A stretch of 64,000 bases of DNA from Mercenaria mercenaria (lineage: Eukaryota > Mollusca > Bivalvia > Venerida > Veneridae), in contig NC_069365.1 in assembly GCF_021730395.1 (NCBI RefSeq), forward strand, positions 23,038,001-23,102,000. The letters run 5' to 3'. Below are positions 10,877-51,700 of the stretch, one piece after another (within the stretch, counting starts at the first letter, position 1; the number at the start of each line of letters is the position of its first letter). The notes beneath the pieces were generated by a model. That model saw only the letters and a list, made by a program, of their open reading frames with translations, did not search any database and was not told the origin of the DNA. A program made the translations under genes and the position numbers.

Positions 10877-13800
10877 TCAGTGCCTTCTACTGATTTTTTT
10901 GAGATGTACTATAAACTCAGATATAGCCCGTTTAGCCACATCATTTTTTCTAAATTCTGTAAGAAACCCGTGCTTCTCTGTACGATAGTACACGTGTACA
11001 TTTTTGTCAATGTCTAACTCCCGTAATGCGCCATATAGCATGATAGACTCATCTCGAACTGGGTCTACTTCCGGTGCTATAAAGTATGTATGTGGTAGAT
11101 TCTGTAGATCATCTGCAGAAGCCATCATTGGTGAGACTCTGTCATCCAATATAAGATGTGAAATTTCTCTCGACAGCTGTTCGTTTCCAGCGTTTACAGT
11201 CAACTCTGGCTCCTTGTATTCTCGGAATGAAAAGGGCAACATATTCATGTCCAAAATCTCCGCGCGTTCTGATGTCTTTTGTTCTGCAGTAGTGTGTAAA
11301 TTGTCCATTAACATTTCTACAAGTGTACTATTAGTGTCACCAAACAGATACAAAGAAAATTGCTCCACAATATCTCTTTTACCGAAGACCTCAGTTTGCC
11401 TGGCATATTTTGCATAAGAAGGGAGGTTAAAGTCAAAGGCCTGCAAAGGTGAATAAAATATTCCAACCAAACGGATGTTTTTCGCTAATCTTGGTTCATC
11501 CTTTGAAATATTTAAAGCCACCGAGAGAGCAAGATTTCCACCAACATCATCACCTGTAAATATACAGCACATAAAAAGAAAATTAATCTCTTTGATAGAA
11601 AGGAAATATACTTATAACATTAATATTTTCATATACTTAACGGATACAATTAAAATGACCGTCTTTGGTTTTATCAATGGCAGTTTTCTTGGAGTACAAA
11701 AACGAAATAAAATTTTCGCATTTGTAACTGATTTGCTGTCGATTGAACTAATAATGCATTTAAAGTTTTAGGTTCCTCATTTGAAAGTGAATGACAGGGC
11801 GTGATACCTTCTTTATGAGCAAGATTTTTCTCTTCTTTTTTCCCCAATCCGTATAAACGCGTATACTATGGATATTGTGAAGTATATACTAATCAAAAGC
11901 TGACAAATAAAAAGGTGAAAAATTTGTATAAAGTATTTTTAACTTCTTTTCGCAAACAATTTGTTATCGTACGTCTGATAAGACCACCGTGATTTTGTAC
12001 AAATCTTCCGGGTAATATTGATGGGTCTGCCGATTGATAAAATTTTGTACTTATTTATCTGATTGCTAAAACTATTTGAATGAAGGTAATACTGAAAACG
12101 TTTTGCGTTTATTTAAGTAACCAATGATTTCATCGTTCCTGTATGTTTAATTTAAGAAAATAAATGTTCAAATAACTAACATGTTTTTTTTTACCTGCTA
12201 GTGCTATTTTGTCCCCACGAATTCCAAAGATTGACGGATTCTTTAAAAGATAGAGTGTGGCACGCAAACAGTCGTCGAAGGGGGTAGGGAAAGGAAACTC
12301 TGGCGCCAAGCGATACCTGATAATAGAATGTTTACATTATTAAAGATTTGGTATTTGATGTTTTCGAAATGTCGATTTATAAGTTCAACGTAGATACTGA
12401 TTTGAATGAATGTGATTTCATACACGTATCTGTGTAAGCATAGTTAAGTGTATATATGTACGCGTAGGTGTATATGTGTACGGGTATGTGTATGTTTGTA
12501 CACGCAAGTGTATGTGTGCACGCGTAGGCGTATATTTGTAGGCGTATATTTGTACACGTAGGTGTATGTTTTACGGGTATGTATACTTTTTTACGCGTAT
12601 GCGTATATTTGTACAGGTAGGTGTATATGTGTACGCCTAAATTTAATTTTGTATGGGTAGGTGTATGTGTGTACGTCTAGGTGTTTGCACGTGCTTGTAG
12701 GTGTGTACGCGAAGGTGTATATGTGATTCCGTTAACGAGTGAAATGCTATATACCGTATATTACTTACTCTACAGATATAACGATGTTTCCAGACATCTT
12801 GCTGAGGTAAAAGGTCAATCCCCGATATTCGTCTGGAAAAGAAAATCGAATCATTTTGTACTGGCAATAAAAAATCCATCATCATATGTAGTGTACGCAA
12901 AACTTGACCACTCCATTTTAAATGAAATTAGAATCGTGCGAATAGGATTAAATATTAGTAGGTTGTGGTTCAAATCCTACATATCAGACAGGTAAGCAGA
13001 TGTCTGATTTCATCATCAGGTAATTTTCCTTTTGGTGTTCCCGTCATGTACAACTTAAGGCCGCTAGGTTTTCAATATGGGCATAATGATTCAAGTACAC
13101 TTGTTGTTGGTACATAGAAAGGATATTGTCTGAGGATCTGGAACCAGTAAACAAGTAGTTGTGGTAGATGGCAGATCTATGCTTTATGTCTGCATACGTT
13201 AAAACTGAATCCATAATATGTGGTTATAAGCCCAAATTAATCTGAATGTATCTTGAAATGGCAATGTCAAAGAACCTAAACTCCAGTCTGTTAAATACCA
13301 TGGTTTCACACTGGATCAACATTCATCTGGTGAATCTTATCTCTACCTCTGTAACTAATGAATAGAATAAAAGTCCTGGTTAAACCGTTTATACAGAAAA
13401 GAATAGATGATTCTACTTCACATACATAATGACTACTGTTGTTCTTGCTCTTTTTCAATAACACTTTGACTATACCTGTTCTTTCTAGTGAACCTGGTTA
13501 GCAAAAATATGGAAAAATAATAGATAAACAAATCAGACAAAGTTAATAATGTCTATTCTAAAAGACATACATTCAATTTGATCATTGCATAATCCTTGCA
13601 ATGGTGTCCAGTTCAACAAAGGGCGAATTAAATTGTTTCGTGACATGTAAATGGTTTAGCCTCAGAAAATATAGGCGGGCACTTCATTCCGCAAAGTCAT
13701 TTTATTCTTATATAAACCAGGCTTTTGCTGTTCCAAGTTATTTTCTAACAGTGGGATCAACTTATGGAACTAATTTCCCAGCAGTATCAAAGCAATAACA

Positions 13801-15174
13801 AAGGTTGCCATCAAACGTCATTTGCCCAGCAATGTAATGTGAATTTAACTTTTATTAAACTAGGGATTTGAAAGCAACTTTTTGTTTTGTTTCGTAACTT
13901 TTAGTTTTAAATATCTCGGTATTGTTTGCTTTTTAAGCATTTTAAGACTTTCATTTTGATAGCTAACATTTCAGTGATATTTTTTTATTATTTCCTTAAT
14001 GCTACTTTGCTCAAGTGATATTTGATGTTAAATCATCTTTATTGTTTTCACTTTAAGAGACCTCCATTTCCTCAAGTCCTGTGATAAGCATTATGTTCGT
14101 GGCTCCCTGCAGCAAGGATGACAGTGAAAATAAGAGTTCTATACTTTTTTATGTGTAAACCTTGGTCACATAGTTGAAGCGTGGATCATAATTTCATCTT
14201 TTACCTACAACTCGTGTTGTTTTTATGATCATTTAAAAATGTATTTTATAACAAATTACATGTCTGTCTATCTGTCTGCCTCTAAGTTTGTCTGTCAGTC
14301 TGCCCAATTTGCAGCGTGTATTAAATGTATTTGAGAAAGTAAATATTCCCATTCGAGTAATTCTGAGCAGATATTTCTGAAAAAGTGGACATATTATTTA
14401 AACATCCCGGACATAGACTGACAAATATTGTTCACACATATGGACAGGCATATAGATAGATATTGTACCTGTTGATCCGGATATCCAGCCACCCCCATGA
14501 AAGTATAAAATACTCGGGTACAACACGCCGTCTTCCGAATCCACTGGTCGATGTACTAAAACACCTACATCATCTAAACTTTCATAAGTTGTCTTGCATG
14601 CAATACAAAGAAAATAGTTGTGTCACAGTAAGGAGACATACAATGAATGATAATAAAATACAGACCCGAATGCAAAATAGAGCGTAAAAGATGCAGATAA
14701 AAAAAATCCAAGACACAGCATTACACATTACAAGTATTTAATAGAATTTATTTAGAAAAAAAAAGGAAGCCAAGTAAAATGTGTAGCAGAAAGGTACTTG
14801 AAATATTAACGTTGTCTGCTGGTAACACTGTACTGTGTTGTCCCAAGACTAATGTCTTGCATTTTGACAAACAAATTTCTGACAGAAACAGAATGGTAAT
14901 TTGTCTTACTGATTCGGAACAAATCAGAAAAAAACGCATCACTCAATAGAATGTAAAATCAACTTACAAGTATTCCATCTTCCGGTTTTTCTGTTGAAGA
15001 TCTACTGTCAGGGGTTCGAGCACCAAACAAGTCACGCAAATACACACGGAGATTTATTAGCTGTGAAGCTACTAGCGAGCCTGTTGACGTCAATGTATGA
15101 CCATCAGGTACATACATGAAGTAAGCCAGTCCTAATATTAGCACAGAAATCAAAATACAACCTGTCGAAATCAT
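10877..15174 (-). CDS. AADAC-like alpha/beta hydrolase with Ser-to-Asp nucleophile change
   Basis: Five coding exons (minus): 14968-15174, 14469-14592, 12769-12832, 12195-12316, 10877-11553. All junctions are GT-AG with consistent phases, giving 397 residues, the usual length for arylacetamide deacetylase/neutral cholesterol ester hydrolase relatives. Residues 1-22 (MISTGCILISVLILGLAYFM) form an uncleaved signal anchor, implying an ER-membrane protein facing the lumen. HGGGW (101-105) is the oxyanion-hole motif of the hormone-sensitive-lipase branch; VEYRLAPE follows. The nucleophile elbow, GDSAGG in the family, reads GDDVGG, so Asp175 stands where the catalytic Ser should be. The other triad members appear present: Asp336 (DPVRDE) and His367 (KHGF). 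The family hydrolyses lipid and xenobiotic esters; this protein should not do so by the usual serine mechanism. The exon 3 donor and exon 4 acceptor together restore the conserved Glu of VEYRLAPE, which supports the model. Confidence 0.9.
12426..12727. repeat. Minisatellite, ~18-20 bp unit (GTGTATATGTGTACGCGTAG-like)
   Basis: Imperfect tandem copies of GTGTATATGTGTACGCGTAG and variants (TATGTTTGTACACGCAAG). It lies in the intron between exons 3 and 4 of the hydrolase gene, ending about 40 bp from exon 3. Confidence 0.8.
12833..14468 (-). other. Second intron of the hydrolase gene
   Basis: The intron runs between the HGGGW exon and the 64-bp exon. Apart from short open frames without domain signals, nothing was recognised. 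Confidence 0.5.
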
Positions 15175-15962
15175 CTCCTTTTTAAAAAAATAAAGAATAA
15201 ATCACTTCGCTCTACATAAACAATAAGACCAAACCACTGTTCATCCGCGGTACCAGTACTTAACGAATTAATAAGTCGGTCATTAAAATGCTTAATCTCT
15301 TGTAAAAAGAGTTTAATCTTCTTACTCTTTCAGATATTAACTTTAAAAAACTGCATTTGTATAGACTGTACTCTTGTTTCGGTTAAAATATGTAGAATTT
15401 GATCAAAGATGAAACATTGGACCAGTCACCGTTCAATTAATTCAGTGGCAATATATTTATTTATGGCTGTGAGAAGTTTTATTAAAAATACACTTTGTAG
15501 AGCAGTTTCTATTCGTGAAAATGTTATAAAAATGTGATTTTTCCATAAAACGCCCCTTATAAACTCGAGAGAGTTCCAAGTTTTTCATATCTGTCGGGCA
15601 AAAATCAAGCAAACTAACTTTATCTGATAATGAACGTATATTCTGAAGTTTTGAAAATTCAGGGTTTAATCAAATTTTACACTGTAGAAAAAAAAAATTG
15701 ATCCGAAAGTGCATATCTAACTTCATCATTAGAAATTTGCAATATCCCGTGTGCACATGCAAAGTGTATAAAAGTAATAAGGATCTTGGCACTTTCATAA
15801 TAACGTAGTTACAACATGTTTTGACCAACTGGTATTTTCATTTTTATTCGAGTCCAAAAGCAGCACACGACTTCTCAATGCCCGATGGTCCGTTTCAGCA
15901 AGAAAAGTCACACAATGCTCAAAATATATCACCAAATTGATAACTGCCTTAGTATATATTGC

Positions 15963-16175
15963 GGAATCTTGTTTAGCTCACGTCGTGTGTCGTCCGTCCG
16001 AGCTCTAGGTTGGCGCATGACGCAAGACACTACGTGCGACACGACTTGCGACAATAAGATACAATGCACGACAATGCTACAAGACGCACGGCATTTATGT
16101 CGCGATGTCTTGTCATTTTGCCGCGTGTCGTACCATGCGTCAAGCTAAAATACATGGTGGGCTAAACAGGATTCC
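15963..16175. mobile_element. MITE, 213 bp, ~19-bp TIRs
   Basis: It begins GGAATCTTGTTTAGCTCAC and ends with the near complement GTGGGCTAAACAGGATTCC (about two mismatches in 19). The interior is rich in CGTCGTGTGTCG/GACGCAAGACAC-type words that also pair with each other. No clear target-site duplication. It lies between the hydrolase gene and the 3' end of the phosphatase gene. Confidence 0.6.
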
Positions 16176-16819
16176 ATAGTAAATACATGTATAAGACTTT
16201 TGCTTCTGGAACTGAACAATTCAGTACGCGGTGTCTAACTGTGGACACAGTATCGTATAAGTGGTAAATTTGCATATACAACTGTATTTTTATATGAAAA
16301 ACAAAGATGATATGATGTACACATTTATTAAAAATGATAACATATAAATGATATTTACACATTTTCTGTACACAATTCATGTCAGACACCAAGATTCAGT
16401 AAACGTTAAATGAAAGGAAAACATCAGGAATTATGACTGCCAAACCTCCCTTTTATGTTACTATGTAAGACACAGTGCTGTTACATCCTCCGTAGCAGTC
16501 AGTACATTCACAAAGTATACAAGGATTGGACATATAGCAAAAATGGAAAGGTTGAATAGTTATAAATATAAAGCCATTATAAATATGAACTGGGAAATTC
16601 ACAAAGTTGAGTTCACTTGTCCATGTTGAGTGTGATACTTCTGTATTAGTTTCGGTGCTGTGGAATATTTGTACGAGTATATTTACATGTATACATAATT
16701 TGCTTCAATTTCCAGGACAACTAGCAGTCACAATATTGATCTTTTTATGATGTAAATACACTGTCAATTACACGTTCAAAGTACTAATAGATGGTTATCG
16801 GTCAGCATTTACGTTGACG

Positions 16820-46153
<29,334 letters not shown>

Positions 46154-46798
46154 GTCGTTATTGGTGACGCAAAACATTCTTGCAGAAGTAGCTATTCTTT
46201 TAAGCCATAAGTTGAATATCACTAAATATTGCAAAGAGTCACAGTATTATCATAGACGTAATTATGTCCATCACAGGTTGTACCAGGAGCCGCGAAGACG
46301 TTTAAATTTGCATAAAAACTTCCACGATATAATCTCAAACTATTTAGCACATAAATAAAAATGTGTTGAATTTAATTAAAAGTAAAATCCACAAAATTAT
46401 TTAGCTAACGTGATTCGGGAAGTTTTACGAGTTGGTATAAGTGATAATGAAATGGGAAGTATGACGGTTTGTGTATCACAATTTCTCATCTATACGATGA
46501 CCATTCATCCGGACAATTGACCTTACATGATACCGCCAATATGATTGTAAACAGCATATAACTGGTCAACCAAATGCTGTCAAACGGACCGACAATACCC
46601 GGCGGCGGGTACCAAACACAGATTATATCTCCGTCGTAGTTTGGGTAGGGAAAGTTCCCCTAAAACTCCATATTTTAGTGCTGACATATATATGATTCAC
46701 ATGGTAAAAGTTCAACATTTACATCTAATTAAATATATTAGTTTTATATATTTTGACCCTGCAGATATCACATAATAAAAGTTGATAAAGGTAACTTA

Positions 46799-47498
46799 GT
46801 ATTGTCCGTAAGTATTGACCTGGCACTCATTAATCTTCGCCAATATCGGGCGTTTTCGTTAAATTACGCAATATTAGTATCCTGAAAGTATCCATATTAC
46901 TAAAGTAACGTGTAAAGCTAATCGATGACACGCTGGCGTAGAGGTAAGATGTCTGACTTCCATGCACGTTACCACGGGTTCGAAATCACTTACTGAATAG
47001 ATCTCATTTATCAATTATTGTACTGTAATGTTATCGTTTGCATTATTTTATGTATCATATTTTATGAATTTTAGTTGTTTTCTCTTGTTGTACTTTTTTC
47101 TTTGGAACGCTGGCGACAGGTAATTTGTCTTTTGATACTTTTAAAACAATTTTATTCCACTTTTTACAACGGGAAAATATGATTACTCTTAATAAATGAA
47201 CCAAAAACATCAAGATACGTTTGATCAAATGAGTGGTAAGTCTGCATATAAAATTTGAGGAAAAAAAGGTATGACCAGACGTAGGACTCGAACCCACAAT
47301 CCTGATATTGTGGTATTGACAGGTAAACGCTTTGTCCGTACAACTACCTGCACATGTGACAGTTTATCAATTAAGAACGATATATTAGCCAGTATGTAAT
47401 ATTTAGTTATATCGCTATTTATGTTCGGACACCGAAAATTAATTTACGGAAATATACGGAATATTCATGAGTGCCAGGTCAATACTTACGGACAATAC
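46799..47498. mobile_element. 700-bp TIR element carrying two tRNA-like segments
   Basis: Perfect 32-bp terminal inverted repeats (46799-46830 and 47467-47498) begin GTATTGTCCGTAAGTATTGA and continue CCTGGCACTCAT. No clear target-site duplication. Inside are two degenerate tRNA-like stretches. One is on the plus strand near 46930-46985 (CTGGCGTAGAGGTAAGATGT ... GGGTTCGAAATC). The other is on the minus strand near 47275-47355 (B-box GGGTTCGAGTCCTAC). No transposase frame. It lies upstream of the putative first phosphatase exon. Confidence 0.78.
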
Positions 47499-47696
47499 CT
47501 TGACTAATATCAACAAAACAATCGATTACATTTTTATAACTTAGAACATGGTCTATTTTGCTTGATTTTCACATTCTGCTACAGTCTGCATGCTCTTGTC
47601 TAGCACGGCACACTGCATTTCTCCAGGCAAAAATTAACATTCGTCCATTGTCCTACTGTTTGTTCTTGAATAAAGGTTGATTCTGGTACTACTTCT

Positions 47697-48138
47697 GAGA
47701 GACATAAAAATACGGGTACCAGGTTGATGCTGGTGCTACATCGGAGAGACATGAAAATACGGGTACCAGGTTGATGCTGGTGCTACTTCTGAGAGACATG
47801 AAAATACGGGTACCAGGTTGATGCTGGTGCTACTTCTGAGAGACATGAAAATACGGGTACTAGGTTTATGCTGGTGCTACATCGGAGAGACATGAAAATA
47901 CGGGTACCAGGTTGATGCTGGTGCTACTTCTGAGAGACATAAAAATACGGGTACCAGGTTGATGCTGGTGCTACATCGGAGAGACATGAAAATACGGGTA
48001 CCAGGTTGATGCTGGTGCTTCTTCTGAGAGACATGAAAATACGGGTACCGGGTTGATGCTGGTGCTACTTCTGAGAGACATGAAAATACGGGTACTAGGT
48101 TTATGCTGGTGCTACATCGGAGAGACATGAAAATACAT
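47697..48138. repeat. 47-bp minisatellite, about 9 copies
   Basis: Units GAGAGACATGAAAATACGGG + TACCAGGTTGATGCTGGTGC + TACTTCT. Units ending TACTTCT and TACATCG partly alternate, giving a hint of a two-unit higher-order pattern. Frames through it are artefacts. Confidence 0.93.
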
Positions 48139-48786
48139 GTATCAGGTTATATTCTCTACTACAGGTACTTTGAATGAGATTTGTTTTATTAGAAATTATT
48201 TGAAAAACGAAGAAATATTATCTTAATGCCATTTTCTAGATGATTTTCAAAGTGATGCTGTTCAACCATCATTTTCTCTTTCGTCTCAAGACATAAATAT
48301 AAGGATACCCCATTGATTACGAAAACAAAAGTCAAAATGAATTTGATAAGCGTTCAATACGGATATTCAGAGAAACATTCAAAGGAGATTTACAATTAAA
48401 GGTTCTAAACGCCTTTTACACCGTTGAACAGATGTAAAATTAAATGTTAAACTTCTCACGTCAACTTTCCCCTGTCTAATTCCAAACTACCATGCATAAG
48501 TTGATGTTATATTGGAGAGCCACCGACCATGTACTGGTGCGCTGAGGAAAGGCGCTTTCCCCAACCCCAGGAAAACAAAACAAACAAAAAATATAAACTC
48601 AAATAGCTATGACTTTCTCATGGGCAACGGGATGATTGGTGAAGAAATACAAAGTTTTTTGCATATGAAGATATCACAAATTCAAGACACATGTGTATGA
48701 AGACTTGTATAAAGCTTTACTTCAACGTTATGGTTGTAGAGTCTATAAAATAAATAAAAGAACAAAACATATGTAATAACAACGTG

Positions 48787-51700
48787 CTACATTTTACACT
48801 GCTCCTCCCAGTTCGTCCAGTAAGTATTTTTTAATCTATCAAACAAGTCGATAATATTGGAACAATTTTCTAGGATGTATTTTCTCATAGGATATCCCAT
48901 AGGGACGTAGACAACTTGAGACAGAACGCCAAACACAGAACAGTCAACCTGAAACGGAAGAAATACTGAATAAGGTCTCGGTGACAATATTTCAAATTGA
49001 TCTACACAATACCATGCCCACATTAGGACATGATTTCGGACGACCCTCCATAACGAACTTCTGAAGAAAATGTCACATGGGTTACAGAACAAAATGTAAC
49101 AGATTTGTGACGAGTTATTTTGATTCCTGCAAAACAATCTTGCGGCATTCATTGTTTAAGCTTTTGATCTTATTTGGTTTTAAAAGTAGTGTTTAATAAG
49201 CAAGGGCGTGAATTTCTATGACCATCGTCATCAGCATTATCATCTAAATTGTCGAACGCTTTATAAAGAGTCGTGTTATAATTGAACATGTATGTATGGC
49301 ATAATGTCAATGGATTTCTATTTGAAAAACGATGGCAATTACTCAGTAAAATTACTCTTTTTTTTTTTTTTTTAAATTTTTTTAATTTCATATAACTACC
49401 AAACACCATGAGTTTTGTGAACCTGGGAAAGAGATCGAAAATCGTAGATCAACATTCAGTTTTCAAAATGGTTCAAGTGGTAGATCGGCATTCAGTGTAG
49501 ACTTTGGTTCGCAATCGTAGATCTAAACATTCAATATAAACCCAGATCTATAATAATAAACTCTAGATCGAATCTTGGTCTGCGACCGAGCATATTAGAA
49601 TGTAGATCAACGACGACAGACGCGTGTTTCAACGCTCAAGACATATTTGAAAAGACTTAAGAAGACGTCATCCCAGAGCCAGCATTAGTAAAAGCCTGCT
49701 TAAGGGTTTTGACCAGTAATTACACTGAAGTCGAAGTGTGGAACAGGCTATGTCCCACAATAGGTGGTAAACTGAAATTTTGTGACACATTTTGTCAAAA
49801 ATCTAACGAACGAAAGAAGAGACTACATATTCTATTTTTTTTTTTTTGAAGGATAAATTTAGAGGGTCGAATACACGTAGAAAGTCTTGGAAATCAGAAA
49901 AAGTGTTACCACAGTAGGTGTATCTCCCATCATGTATTTCTTATTCCCTAGGAAATCCGAGATGGCCTGTATATCGTCACACCCAATTTGCTGTATTTCA
50001 CCCGTAGAATGGCGTCCAATCCCGTGACCATGTGCACGTTTACCAACCTGACATATGCAATTATGATGTTAAACTAATGACAGGCAGCTAATTGGACATC
50101 TCTGCTTTTTTTTTAAATTTTAAAGTTTTTTTAATGGAATAGTGTGTTCTTTTAATGCTCTTGTCATTTGTTGTTTTGATATGATGTGATATCACTTTCA
50201 AGCGACGTTTACACATTGATAAGCCGATTTATAAAGGCATAGAGTTAATCTAAAATGTATTTATTGGGGAACATAATCAGTTCTCTTGAAAATATGCAGA
50301 TATGACGTATAATTCAGTCAGAATATTATGCAGAGATTACAGAAATTAGTACATGTGATTAAAACATCCGTATCATGCAAGATACATACCCATTCCTGCA
50401 GTTTTCCGAGTATTTGTTTTCTAACCTCCATAGGCTGATCTGTACTGAAATAGTCTGCATATTCGTCTATATTTTCCACGTATCGATAGACGAATATTGG
50501 CCTAAAAGAGAGCATAATATATTACAAATGTACTGAATGGCTTGGAGGTCTGATAGTCAAAATTCTCCCCGAGGGCTAAAAGCATTGTATATTGACCAGC
50601 AAGTCAAATTATAGACTGGCGCTTTATACGAAGAGTAATGAAATAAATGAACCTAATGTCAGTGTGATTATACTTGAAAGAGGATGTAAATAACTCATTC
50701 AATCTGACTAAAGTACATCTCCTATATTACGCTACGCATAGGATCTGAAAACGACCTATTCATTGCCTCGTTCTGACGGCTCTTTCGCTAGCCAATCAGA
50801 GCCTAGCTTGCAACATCTTGCAAATCTACATGTAGCATTGACTTTTGATATTTACAATTCTTATGTCGTTATGTATCAGATAGCCGGTTAGCTCAGTCGG
50901 TAGGCCACTTGCTTTGTAAGCGAGGGGTCCCGGGTTCGAGTCCTGGACTAACCGCATATTTTTCTTATCCTTTGACAATCGAACAAGTCGTCTGATTGGA
51001 TAACATAAAAATAGCAATACTGGAAATCCAAAATATACAGAAGACGAATGTGAATAGGTCGTTCTCAGATCTTCGTTTAGAAGATCAAGTACTTTAGTCA
51101 GATTGATAACTCATTCTAACACTTTTCGGATACAAAGAAGGATTTTACCATGTATTGTCACGTTTCGCAAAATGACCTACTTTTAGTGCCAAGGGAAGTA
51201 ATGCGTCCATGTACGCCTAAAAAAGGTTCCAGATTAGCATCCCTTCCTGGTGTAAAGAGAATATTACGTTATGGCTCGCTCATACATCGGTAAAATCTAC
51301 CTTAAAACTATTTTATCGGCCATGCTATTTTAGTTTTGCGTGCTTTGTTTGCAAATAAAACACGTTTTTCTTGTTCGGTTGCATCGTAATTTATCACTCA
51401 GGCATTAGGCCTTCATGATTAGGCCTTCGTGATTAATTACGACGCATCTGAAGTCAAAACCATGTTTTATTTGTCAACAAATCACGCAAATCTAAAATCT
51501 ATTTCCCAAGTAAAATTACTTTTAGTTCATATAGATAGTAAACTCCATAAGCTGGGCCGTTTGTGAGGTTTGCACTGAGACTGACAATTGTAGGTCGACA
51601 TTCAGGTTTCAAAAGCGTTCAGGTCGTAGATCGACATGCAATGTAACTATGGGTCTGCAATCATAAGTCTACAGTCATAGATCGATATTCAATTTGGACT

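Noticed and set aside
12643-12900. 85-codon minus-strand frame
   Set aside because: Only the 64-bp segment 12769-12832, in a different frame, is supported as an exon of the hydrolase.
47877-48128. 83-codon minus-strand frame with repeating CLSEVAPAST
   Set aside because: Translation of the 47-bp minisatellite.
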